From positions 1,124,960 to 1,188,959 of the forward strand of contig JACKMX010000002.1 of assembly GCA_024235175.1 (NCBI GenBank): a stretch of DNA of 64,000 bases, written 5' to 3'. Within the stretch, counting starts at the first letter, position 1. Each line of letters opens with the position of its first letter. Below are positions 45,154 through 53,868 of the stretch, piece after piece. The position numbers and the translations under genes were made by a program. This DNA is from Chromatiaceae bacterium (lineage in GTDB: Bacteria > Pseudomonadota > Gammaproteobacteria > Chromatiales > Chromatiaceae). The notes under the pieces were generated by a model. That model made no database searches. It had not been told where the DNA came from and saw nothing but the letters and a program-made list of their open reading frames with translations.

Positions 45154-46029
45154 TCAACGCACCGATGGCACCTCCGGCTGTGCGCAGCCGGAATCGATGC
45201 ATGCCAGTATTTCCGGCCAGACCCTCTCCCAGCAGCAGCCATGATCGATTCCAGGCCACTCGATTATCCGGGCCGCCGGCTGCCCTTGCAGCGCCGAGCG
45301 GCTCATCCAGGGCGGTATATTGGTATCATCCATACCTATCAGGTGAATCTGTCGAAGGGAAGCGGCAAACCGCGGCAGGGACGTTGGGTTCAATGATCCA
45401 TCCAGCGGCAGATAACCATGATGGGATGTCCAGGCGTCGACATCGAGATTGCCGGCAATGGTCGCTAGCGTAGTGGCTTCCGGAAAACGCGGCGCCAGCA
45501 GCATGGCCAGGGCGCCCCCACCACTATAGCCGATCAGCACCAGCTCTGAGTATCCACCTTCCGCCAGCAGCAGCCTTACCGCCTGGTACAGGCTCTCCAC
45601 CACAAGCTGCGAATAGCGGGCTTGTGTCCAGATCACCGGATCGCAAATGTCCGCCGGTCCACTGCCATGGTAGCAGGGCCGGCCAAGATAGACGGATGGC
45701 ATCCGATCCAACGCCATAAGGCGCAATCCAACAGCATCGCCCGGCGTCGGGTCGGACGATAACCAGCGGCCCCGTACCCAGGGAACGCCGTCACCGCCCA
45801 AGTAGAGATGCAGACGTCCGCCCCCGGCGAAGCTGTGATTGGTGAACAGCGCAAGGGAGTATGCGCCCCCCCGCACCGTGTGGCGGGTAAAACCAAAATC
45901 CTCTGCCAAACTGTCGAAGCGCGCACTGGGTCCGGCACATGCGGATAAGAGGAGCAGGATGCAAAGTATGGGTGAATGGAGCAGCCTGATCGAAATCCCG
46001 AATTCGATTCGTTTGCACCCCAGCTCCAA
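45154..46029 (-). CDS. Alpha/beta hydrolase-fold lipoprotein
   Basis: From a TTG at 46029 with an AAGGA ribosome site the 291-aa product has a lipobox LLLLSACAG. Downstream lie GGRLHLYLGGDG (oxyanion region), the nucleophile elbow LIGYSGGGALAM (Ser in GYSGG), a late Asp and WPGIDHGCCW with the candidate catalytic His. Substrate unknown (ester or amide). It is divergent from the caspase lipoprotein, with only 46 bp between starts. Confidence 0.82.
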   Translation of the reverse strand: MELGCKRIEFGISIRLLHSPILCILLLLSACAGPSARFDSLAEDFGFTRHTVRGGAYSLALFTNHSFAGGGRLHLYLGGDGVPWVRGRWLSSDPTPGDAVGLRLMALDRMPSVYLGRPCYHGSGPADICDPVIWTQARYSQLVVESLYQAVRLLLAEGGYSELVLIGYSGGGALAMLLAPRFPEATTLATIAGNLDVDAWTSHHGYLPLDGSLNPTSLPRFAASLRQIHLIGMDDTNIPPWMSRSALQGQPAARIIEWPGIDHGCCWERVWPEILACIDSGCAQPEVPSVR

Positions 46030-46075
46030 TTGTATATCCTTAGGTGGAGCGGTTATTAATTTGAAGGGAAACAAA

Positions 46076-49000
46076 ATGTTGAAATCTCGCGTGGAAATCC
46101 CTAACCCATTGATCAGGGTGAAACCCCTCATCGGCAGCGCCCTGATCACCGTCAGCCTGCTGCTGGCCGGCTGTCAGACAAACAGCGTGAAAACCGAATC
46201 TGGAAGCGCAGAGCGCGGCAACGGGGACAACTTCCTGGTGGTCGACTGCCTGCTTCCCGGCCAGGTTCGCAAACTTGGCTCCAGAATAACCTATCTTTCG
46301 CCGCGGCGCCCGGTTAAAACCACCGCTTCGGATTGCGAGATACGGGGAGGGGAGTATGTCTCCTACGACCGCGCCGATTACCGGACTTCGCTGCTGGTAT
46401 GGCTGCCGCTGGCAAAAGAAGGCGATGCAAACGCACAAAATTATGTGGGTGAAATCTATGAAAAGGGGCTCGGCGTCGACCCCGACTACAGCACCGCATT
46501 GTCTTGGTATGAGAAAGCGGCGGATCAGGGAAACAGCAGAGCACAGATCAATCTGGGATTCATGTATGAGAAAGGTCTGGGGACAAAGAAGAATGTCGCC
46601 AAGGCACTGAACTGGTACCGCAAGGCTTCCGGACTGGAACAGGAGGAGCTGCAGTTCGCCTCCAGTATTCAGGTATCCAGGGTGGACGAATCCGAACTGC
46701 GGCTGCTGCGGCAGGAGGCGGACAGGCAAAAGCTGGAATCCAACAGGTTGCGCCGCCAACTGGACAAAAACCAGAACTCGTTGCGAAATCAAAAGCAGAG
46801 CCTGAGCAACAAGGAGCGTGAGCTCAAAACGCTGCGTGAAGAGCTGAGCAGACACAGCCAGACACCCGGCACTACAGCGACTGCGCATGACTCCCAACAG
46901 CTGAGCGAGCTGCAAAAGCAGCTGCAACGCAAGGAAGCGGAGGTGCAAAAACAGCGGGAGCAGATTTCCGGACTCGAATCCAACCTGAGCGATCAGAAAA
47001 ACCGCATGAGCGAGGAGCTGAGGCAGGCGCAAATGGAGAGCGCCCGACAGAAAGCCGAGTCGGAAAAGCTGCGCGCCGAACTGAACGCGACGGGCGACCG
47101 CTTGAAATCCCAGAGTGATCAGCTGAACCAGGCGGAGAACGAGCTCTTCTCCCTGCGCAGGCAGTTCAGCCAGGAGCGTTCGGCAAGTCAGGCTTCGAGC
47201 GACCAGGCGCTGTCCGGGCTGAATGAGCGCCTGAATCAGCAGGAGCAGAAGGTCCTGCAGCAGCGGCAGCAGATCGCGGCGCTGGAGAAGGAGGTGATCG
47301 AACAGCAGGCGCGCATGAGCGATGAACTGGAGCGCACCGTTTCGGAGAAACAGCGCCTCGAAGCCGATCTGCAACAACAGAGCGGCGAAATGGGTCAGCT
47401 GAAGCAGCGGCTGGAAAATACACAGCAGGAGCTGGCCCGCACCAATCTGGCTATCAAACAGGCGCAGCCTGTACATGAAGCTGAGCGCAGGAAGCTGGAA
47501 CAGGCCAGGCAGGCACTGCTCGACAACAGCAGAAGCACCAGTGAGCTCGAACAGAAGGTGACGCAGCTGCAGCAGGAGCTGGAGCAGCGCGAAAGTGAAC
47601 TCGGGCTACGAGGGGAGGCAGTCACCAAATTGCGCGAGAAGGCGAATCAGTATCGTCAGATGCTGGTAGGGCTGGAGCAGGACCGGCTCTCCGAGCGTGG
47701 CAGCCTGCAGGCGGACATAAAGAACCGGGAGCAGAAGATCGACCTGCTGCAACAGAAGTTGAACGAGGCACAGGCAGAGTACGAGACGAGCAGGTCTCAA
47801 CTCAGTCGGGTCAATCCGGACCTGGAGCGCAAACAGGCCGCGCTGGAGCAGACCCAGAAAGAGTTGGTACGCGCCAAAACCGACGGCGCACGCAGAGAGG
47901 CGGAGGTTGCCCGTCTGAAGGAGCAGCAGCAAAGTTATATCGATGAACTGCTGGAACAGCAGAAACGGATCGCCCGTTATCAGATAGAGGTGGTGCGTTA
48001 CAAGACGCAGCTGACTCAGCAAAAGTCCGAACTGCAGAGCGTGCAACCGGATCAGCGTCAGGCGCAGAATGAGAGAAACCCGGTGTTCTCCGCCCCCACC
48101 ATCGAAATATTGGATCCCCCGATTGCGCTAACCCGCGGCATTCCCAGCGTCAGGTTGCGATCGGCGTCGAAAGAGCGCCTCATCACCGGCAAGGTAACCG
48201 CACCGGCGGGACTGATTTCGTTTACCGTCAACGACAACAGCCAACCGCTGGATGAGATCGGCATATTCAGCACCAACGTTAAAGTCGCTGACGAACAGAC
48301 ACCGGTAAAACTGGTCGCCGTGGACCGGCTGGGACAGCGCGCCACCCTCGACTTCCTGCTGATTCCCAAGCTGCGCCAGGTAACAACGGTAGAGGACGGC
48401 CGTCACTCGGACGGAGATGCACCGCAGGGTCCCAGCCGTTTCGCAGGCGATGTGGATTTTGGCAGATACCATGCACTGGTGATCGGCAACAATCAGTACC
48501 AGAACTTCCCGGATCTGGTGAGTGCCAGAAACGATGCTGAGAGAACAGCGGAACTTCTGGAGAAAAAATACGGCTTCCAGACCACCACCTTGATCGATGC
48601 CAACCGGTACGACATGCTCTCTGCGCTGAACCGCCTGCGCGAGACATTGACGGAGAAAGATAATCTGCTCATCTACTACGCCGGCCACGGAGAACTTGAC
48701 CGGGTCAATCTGCGCGGACACTGGCTGCCGGTGGACGCTGAGCCGAACAGCTCCGCCAACTGGATCTCCAACATAGCGATCACGGATATTCTCAACGCCA
48801 TGTCGGCCAAACACATTCTTGTGGTCGCGGACTCCTGTTATTCGGGTTCCCTCACCCGCTCCTCTATGGCCCGGCTGGAGGCAGGCATGTCCGATGAGAA
48901 GCGGGTCAAATGGCTCAAGGTGATGGCCAGGACGAGATCGCGCACGGTGCTCACCTCAGGCGGTCTCAAGCCTGTATTGGACCAGGGCGGAGGCAAGCAC

Positions 49001-49198
49001 TCGGTATTCGCAAAATCTTTTTTGAAGGCGCTCGAAGAGAACGACTCGATTCTGGAGGCCTATAAGCTCTATCGCGATCTCGCCAAGGAGGTACAGAAGA
49101 GCGCCGCCAGGTTCGGCATCGATCAAATTCCCGAGTATGCGCCGATAAGACACGGCGGCCACGAAGCGGGAGAGTTCTTCTTCATACCCCAGGGGTGA
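46076..49198 (+). CDS. Caspase-fold (C14) lipoprotein with Sel1 repeats and a giant coiled coil
   Basis: The 1040-aa product is a lipoprotein (signal peptide with lipobox LLLAGC). It has a small N-terminal domain, two Sel1-like repeats (AKEGDANAQNYVGEIYEKGLG, DQGNSRAQINLGFMYEKGLG) and a very long Gln/Glu/Arg-rich coiled coil (~200-670). A beta-rich linker follows (~690-790), then a peptidase C14 domain (~795-1035): YHALVIGNNQYQNF, the catalytic His871 in IYYAGHGE and Cys921 in VVADSCYSG. Both catalytic residues are intact. Bacterial caspase homologues act in programmed cell death, T6SS-linked or antiphage signalling; a lipoprotein on this scale is unusual. ATG 46076 has GAAGGGA upstream. Confidence 0.92.
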   Translation: MLKSRVEIPNPLIRVKPLIGSALITVSLLLAGCQTNSVKTESGSAERGNGDNFLVVDCLLPGQVRKLGSRITYLSPRRPVKTTASDCEIRGGEYVSYDRADYRTSLLVWLPLAKEGDANAQNYVGEIYEKGLGVDPDYSTALSWYEKAADQGNSRAQINLGFMYEKGLGTKKNVAKALNWYRKASGLEQEELQFASSIQVSRVDESELRLLRQEADRQKLESNRLRRQLDKNQNSLRNQKQSLSNKERELKTLREELSRHSQTPGTTATAHDSQQLSELQKQLQRKEAEVQKQREQISGLESNLSDQKNRMSEELRQAQMESARQKAESEKLRAELNATGDRLKSQSDQLNQAENELFSLRRQFSQERSASQASSDQALSGLNERLNQQEQKVLQQRQQIAALEKEVIEQQARMSDELERTVSEKQRLEADLQQQSGEMGQLKQRLENTQQELARTNLAIKQAQPVHEAERRKLEQARQALLDNSRSTSELEQKVTQLQQELEQRESELGLRGEAVTKLREKANQYRQMLVGLEQDRLSERGSLQADIKNREQKIDLLQQKLNEAQAEYETSRSQLSRVNPDLERKQAALEQTQKELVRAKTDGARREAEVARLKEQQQSYIDELLEQQKRIARYQIEVVRYKTQLTQQKSELQSVQPDQRQAQNERNPVFSAPTIEILDPPIALTRGIPSVRLRSASKERLITGKVTAPAGLISFTVNDNSQPLDEIGIFSTNVKVADEQTPVKLVAVDRLGQRATLDFLLIPKLRQVTTVEDGRHSDGDAPQGPSRFAGDVDFGRYHALVIGNNQYQNFPDLVSARNDAERTAELLEKKYGFQTTTLIDANRYDMLSALNRLRETLTEKDNLLIYYAGHGELDRVNLRGHWLPVDAEPNSSANWISNIAITDILNAMSAKHILVVADSCYSGSLTRSSMARLEAGMSDEKRVKWLKVMARTRSRTVLTSGGLKPVLDQGGGKHSVFAKSFLKALEENDSILEAYKLYRDLAKEVQKSAARFGIDQIPEYAPIRHGGHEAGEFFFIPQG

Positions 49199-49268
49199 CC
49201 AAGAGACCGGTCCATGATGAACCCATGCGGATTGGGATTGATCGGTAGTTTCAATTGAGTGCCCGGGG

Positions 49269-50030
49269 CTAAGCCGGCCGGGTCAGCTCCCTGAGAAAGT
49301 TTTCACAATAGTCACCGACTGGAAATTCCGGCTCCTCTTCCGCTTCGTGCTGTGCCGCCCAATCGAACAACAGCGAAAGCGGCACCACTCTGGCAGAGGC
49401 CTCACCCCGACCGTCGCCGAACCAGTAGAGGACGACCGATGCCCGCCGGGGGAGACTCACAGTGGCAACGTTTTCAGGATCGTTTCGAGCACAGTGCTCA
49501 GGCGGGGAGACCACCAGGAACTCACGGCAGCTCAGCGGGCGGTGCTGATGGATGCTGCAGCACCCCTCCTCCAGAAACGGGCAGGGCAGACCCAGTTCAA
49601 AGTAGTCGATGCCAACCCGTCGCCGGGCCTCCCGGTCAGCCCCTGTTGCCAGATCCGTTATCTTTTCCAGCAATTTTGAATCATTCAGCCTGCTTCGGAT
49701 ATCCGCGTATCTGCGGCTGATCCGCGCTCTCCTCTCCTCGGAAAAAGTCTCGAACAGCTGCAGCAGATAACGCGCTTCCGGTTCGGCAACAGGCACCAGC
49801 TGAGAGCAGCAGGCGGAGCATCCCTTGCCGCAGGAGATTCGCGCTCCACCCGCCTCCAGTTCACATACCGCGGCCGCCACAATTTTATCGGTCAGTGTTT
49901 GCAGCAGCGGAACAATGGTGGAGGCCTTCTGGCTGTGGGATTGAAACGCCACCTGCAGCTTCACCTGCTCTCTGCCGATCCTGAACTCGGCATTAATCCG
50001 GCAAGGCAGATCCGGCTGTTCTTCCTCCAT
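49269..50030 (-). CDS. YkgJ family cysteine cluster protein
   Basis: The 253-aa product has the family pattern CGKGCSACCSQL (~residues 65-76) and CPFLEEGCCSIHQHRPLSCREF (~147-168). These cysteines bind zinc or an Fe-S cluster. Function unclear; many members lie near autotransporters or phage genes. The autotransporter gene's stop lies 25 bp upstream on the same strand. Confidence 0.85.
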   Translation of the reverse strand: MEEEQPDLPCRINAEFRIGREQVKLQVAFQSHSQKASTIVPLLQTLTDKIVAAAVCELEAGGARISCGKGCSACCSQLVPVAEPEARYLLQLFETFSEERRARISRRYADIRSRLNDSKLLEKITDLATGADREARRRVGIDYFELGLPCPFLEEGCCSIHQHRPLSCREFLVVSPPEHCARNDPENVATVSLPRRASVVLYWFGDGRGEASARVVPLSLLFDWAAQHEAEEEPEFPVGDYCENFLRELTRPA

Positions 50031-50055
50031 CACCCGGTCATCGACCTGTTGCGGG

Positions 50056-51441
50056 TCAAAACTCCCAGCGCGCGCCCAGGGTAAAAAGGTGATCCTGCAG
50101 ATTTCTGAAACCCAGCAGGGTATCGTAATTCAGAAACGCCTGCATGCCACCCCGGAAAACCGCCGACACGCCCAGACCGAGTTCAAAATAGTCACGGTCA
50201 GGATCATCGGTGGTGGCGCTCAGGATATTGCCCCTCGGATCGTTGACATAAACCGCATTCATCTCCGTAGCATCGTTCTCGAACTGGTGTACCCAGCCGA
50301 CTTTTGCCTGGGGCAGCCAAACCGCGTAACTGCTGTTGACCGCATAGGAGAACTGCATGCCCACCACAGATGTCAGCGACTTCCAGGTCTGGCTGTCAAC
50401 ATCGAGATTCAATCCCGAAGCTTCTGCCCCTGTCTCACGATAGCTATCCACATCCACATTTGAATAGTTGATCCGGCCATAGGGGCCATAGGTAAGCGGC
50501 CCCTGTACGATCGAGTAACCGGCGCCTATGCTGAAACTCAAATCCCGGCTCTCCGGGGTTCCCTTGGCCGTCTCGTCGATTGCCGGTGCGATAAGGATGC
50601 GGCGCCTGATATCGTAATCCGAAACCGCGTACCCCAGCGTGCCCTCCAGATAGAAATCATCCCGCGTATAGCTGGCGTAAAATGTTCCGCCCCAGCCGTC
50701 GGTTTCGATACCGCCGCCGCTCACGGTTGCAACCTTATTGAAATCCGAATCTGCCCGGTAGTAGTTGAGCGCACCGCCCAGCACCAGGTTATCGTTAAAG
50801 CGGTAATCAACGCCGGCCACCAATTGGTAGTTGTCATAATCAAACGCATTGACCTGGTTCGTATCATCCCGCTCGCCGGTGCCGTAACTGATATTGAGAA
50901 AACCACCCAGTGCGCTGCCGAGCACCGCATCACCTGCCGCACCGCCCAGCATGCCGGAGCCGGTTGTGCTCCGAAGCTCCTCCCCCACCGGATGAGAGAG
51001 TGAGCCAACTCCCAATCCGGACAGACTGAAACCGCCCACACCTCCCCGGAGTTCGAGCAGGCGGGTCATGATCGCCTGCATCCGGCCGGAGGAGATCTCA
51101 TTTGCCATAGACTGCGTGGCACCGAACTCCTCGGTGGCAATCTGCTGCAACGCAAATGCCAATTCATCAGCGCTCAGCCCGAGACTGTCACCGGTAGGAC
51201 CTTCATTGTCCAGAATGTCGTTAGCGGTGTGCACCATGGCGCGGCATGTATCAAACAGCGGGACTGCACCGGGCAGCGTTCCGGCCGCGATAAAGCCCGC
51301 GCAGGTCTTTTGCACGGCATCTCCGGTATCCTGTTGAAGCTTGGTTTTCCCGAAGCTGCCGAGCGGTGTTTCCGCCGCCGATATTGACTGGGAGAAAATC
51401 ACTCCGATTAATATTCCTCCGTTCAATATCCTTTTTATCAT
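50056..51441 (-). CDS. Compact autotransporter-barrel protein
   Basis: The 461-aa protein has a signal peptide (ISAAETPLG), a short N-terminal region (~25-150) with two Cys (KTCAGF, DTCRAMV) and helical ELAFALQQIATEEFGATQSM, then an autotransporter beta-barrel (~200-461) ending in the aromatic TLGARWEF. Motifs: YQLVAGVDYRFNDNLVLGGA, YSIVQGPLTYGPYGRINYS. The passenger is far shorter than in classical autotransporters. GGAGG ribosome site. Paralogous to the gene at 53869-55176. Confidence 0.87.
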   Translation of the reverse strand: MIKRILNGGILIGVIFSQSISAAETPLGSFGKTKLQQDTGDAVQKTCAGFIAAGTLPGAVPLFDTCRAMVHTANDILDNEGPTGDSLGLSADELAFALQQIATEEFGATQSMANEISSGRMQAIMTRLLELRGGVGGFSLSGLGVGSLSHPVGEELRSTTGSGMLGGAAGDAVLGSALGGFLNISYGTGERDDTNQVNAFDYDNYQLVAGVDYRFNDNLVLGGALNYYRADSDFNKVATVSGGGIETDGWGGTFYASYTRDDFYLEGTLGYAVSDYDIRRRILIAPAIDETAKGTPESRDLSFSIGAGYSIVQGPLTYGPYGRINYSNVDVDSYRETGAEASGLNLDVDSQTWKSLTSVVGMQFSYAVNSSYAVWLPQAKVGWVHQFENDATEMNAVYVNDPRGNILSATTDDPDRDYFELGLGVSAVFRGGMQAFLNYDTLLGFRNLQDHLFTLGARWEF

Positions 51442-51607
51442 TCCCCTACCTCCTTTTGATTGATAAATCCGACTTTTCTGCGGGCGATACTGCCAGAGTC
51501 AAGAGGATTAAACCAGTGCAAACCTTCCCGTTTTTATAGTGAACAAACCGCCCTGGGCCAGAGCCTGTCCTCTTTCCGGCTTGGACGGTGTACGCAAAAC
51601 AACCCAG

Positions 51608-51796
51608 TCAAAGATAGATCAGCAGAAACAGGCTGACTATGCCGAAAATGGCTGCAATCCGCAGAAAACTTTTTCTAGCCCCGGATGTCCGGTAGTCGCC
51701 CTCCCCTCCTCTGTTCCACGACAGGTAGGCGAACAGCCCGGCCAGGGTGGCGAAAAGCGCCGGGATCAGGTAGTACCAGCGAAAAGTCTCCTCCAT
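51608..51796 (-). CDS. Small two-TM membrane protein
   Basis: A 62-aa product with two hydrophobic helices (YYLIPALFATLAGLFAYLSW and SFLRIAAIFGIVSLFLLIYL). It ends the TIGR02270 operon, starting 5 bp after that stop. No family recognised. Confidence 0.65.
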   Translation of the reverse strand: MEETFRWYYLIPALFATLAGLFAYLSWNRGGEGDYRTSGARKSFLRIAAIFGIVSLFLLIYL

Positions 51797-51801
51797 GCCC
51801 G

Positions 51802-53067
51802 CTATGCCAACAGACTCTCCTGCCGCCTGGCGGTAGCCGAGGTATTGAACAGAGGCTCCTTTGGGTTCAACAACGCCAGTTCCAGAGCGGCCGCCCGCCG
51901 CTGACGTTGAAAACCCCGCTGCAGCACCCGCATGCAGGCTTCGCGTGAAACCGGTTGTCCGCAGATCAGACGCTGACCCGCTGGGAAGTTTGCCTTATTG
52001 CGCCCCCACCAATCCGCAACCAAAGCAGGGTCCGGCCAAGGCAGATCCTCATCCGGATCCATAGAGACATCCTCGTCTTCCGGATCGTCGGTGGGGCCTG
52101 CCGCAAAATCCTCGGGTTCATCCCTATCCAGGTCATCGTATGCCAGATCGACACCGGTAATCAGGCTGAACCCCTCGCCTGCGACCCGGGCCAGTTCGGG
52201 AGTCTGCATGCTCGCGATCAACCAGGGTATGGAGACCGGATCACCTATAATTCCGGCCGCCTCCACCACCAGTCGCCGAAAAGCGGCATTTCCATTGAGA
52301 TCACGAACCCACCGCATCGCTGAGCTCTTATCCATTGCACGCAGCGCCAAAGAGAGGGCTGCGCCAGACCCTGATTCAGCAACGAAGCCTTGAAGTGTCT
52401 CCAGTGCATTCGCATCGCCCAGCAAGGTCGCGGACCAGGCAGACCAGAAACGGCATGCAAAATCTTCGTCCTGTAAATGTTCGGTCAGCATCGGCATTAA
52501 ATCCTGACGCCGGATTTCACCGACACTGCGCAATGCCCGTGCGCGAACCGTTTCGACTTCGCTGTCGACTGCCTGCTTCAGATAAGCACCACAATCGACA
52601 CGTTGAATTGCACATGCACTGATGCCAAGTCGTACATGCTGCGGTTTTTCCGATCTGAGCCAATTGACGACATGTCCCTGCAGCTTCTCCTTTGGCGCCC
52701 ATCCCAGTGCAGAGATTATTCCCCTGGCTGTTTCAGGCACCGCCTCCACCACTTCAAGCGTCTGTGACAGCCAATCCTCTCTTGCATTGTCCAGCGCCAT
52801 ATAACCTGCGGTAAAAACTTCACCTGCCTCCTCCTGCTGAAGTCCATCTTTGCAAAATTGCCAGGCTGCCTCCCCCGCCACGCGCAAGCCGTCAAGGTGG
52901 GCTTCGATTCGCTCTTCCAGCCGCTTCAGATCTTTCAGACTATAGTGTGGCGCCTTGACCGCATCGTCCCGCAGCAGCCACAGGAAGGCGGCCTCTTCGG
53001 CGTGCTGGGAGATTATGTTTTCGATGATCACTGCCTCTGCCCGGGAATCCTGGTTGTTTGTTTGCAA
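51802..53067 (-). CDS. HEAT-repeat protein, TIGR02270 family (T6SS-associated)
   Basis: The 421-aa protein has helical HEAT repeats (HVRLGISACAIQRVDCG, VRARALRSVGEIRRQDL, SAWSATLLGDANALE) and the family C-terminal region with DLAYDDLDRDEP and WPDPALVADWWGRN. TIGR02270 proteins occur in type VI secretion loci, often near PAAR or VgrG genes, with unknown role. A start at TTG 53067 with AGAGAG upstream is the best choice. Low in GC variation, co-oriented with a small membrane protein. Confidence 0.8.
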   Translation of the reverse strand: MQTNNQDSRAEAVIIENIISQHAEEAAFLWLLRDDAVKAPHYSLKDLKRLEERIEAHLDGLRVAGEAAWQFCKDGLQQEEAGEVFTAGYMALDNAREDWLSQTLEVVEAVPETARGIISALGWAPKEKLQGHVVNWLRSEKPQHVRLGISACAIQRVDCGAYLKQAVDSEVETVRARALRSVGEIRRQDLMPMLTEHLQDEDFACRFWSAWSATLLGDANALETLQGFVAESGSGAALSLALRAMDKSSAMRWVRDLNGNAAFRRLVVEAAGIIGDPVSIPWLIASMQTPELARVAGEGFSLITGVDLAYDDLDRDEPEDFAAGPTDDPEDEDVSMDPDEDLPWPDPALVADWWGRNKANFPAGQRLICGQPVSREACMRVLQRGFQRQRRAAALELALLNPKEPLFNTSATARRQESLLA

Positions 53068-53220
53068 CTCTCTCTCAGTTTACACATATGTTAGTTGAAA
53101 ATTCCTGCCCGTCTCCAATAATTCAAGGCGCCTGTTAACCGGTCAGGGAGTGATGACACCGTACCGGAATCCGCAAAGTGTCGGCACACCCCTTACTGTC
53201 ACCCGTGAGGAGTCACTCAT

Positions 53221-53685
53221 ATGGCATTCAACGATATGCTGATCAAACTATATAACCTGGAGTTCGACTGGAGCACGATACAGGCGCAGGCCGCCAAAGG
53301 CGTGGAGATTGGCAAACCCATCGGACCGGACCGGCGGCGGCTCCTGGAGTGGATCGCGGCGCATTTTCCCGCATCCTGGCAGGGCGAGCTGGAACGGGCC
53401 CTCTGCAATACCCCGATCAGCTGTTTCATCGCGCAACGTGACTCCTCGCTGCTCGGATTCAGCTGTTATGATGCAACCGCACTGGGCTATTTCGGACCCA
53501 TCGGCGTGATCGAAAGCGCCCGCAATTCAGGCACAGGCACAGCCTTGGCGCAGGCCTGCCTGTTGGACATGCGCTTGAAAGGATACGGCTATGCGATTGT
53601 GGGTATGGCCGGAGCCCGGGAGTTCTACCGGAAACTGGCTGATGCCATGGAGATTCCGGATTCCGCTCCCGGAATCTACCGATAG
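53221..53685 (+). CDS. GNAT family acetyltransferase
   Basis: The 154-aa product has the GNAT beta-strand motif GYFGPIGVIESARNSGTGTA (acetyl-CoA pyrophosphate loop is R/Q-x-x-G-x-G/A here as ARNSGTG) and GYGYAIVGMAGAREFYRKL near the end. Substrate unknown. GAGGAG ribosome site. Confidence 0.85.
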   Translation: MAFNDMLIKLYNLEFDWSTIQAQAAKGVEIGKPIGPDRRRLLEWIAAHFPASWQGELERALCNTPISCFIAQRDSSLLGFSCYDATALGYFGPIGVIESARNSGTGTALAQACLLDMRLKGYGYAIVGMAGAREFYRKLADAMEIPDSAPGIYR

Positions 53686-53868
53686 ACTATCGAGATGAGT
53701 TCGGTAGTAACTGGCTGAATGCCCGGCTATATAGCAACCTGATACTACTGGCAACATGACAGGGAGATTCAGCTTTGTTTGACATGCCATTCCCCTGCTC
53801 ATGTGAACAGGGAAAAGTGGTCAGCAGTTTGGCGTCGAAAGTTAGACACCGATTCGTTGGCATTTACA

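Noticed and set aside
46040..47476. 478-aa Leu-rich antisense frame
   Set aside because: Mirror image of the Gln/Glu-rich coiled coil of the caspase lipoprotein; not a membrane protein gene.
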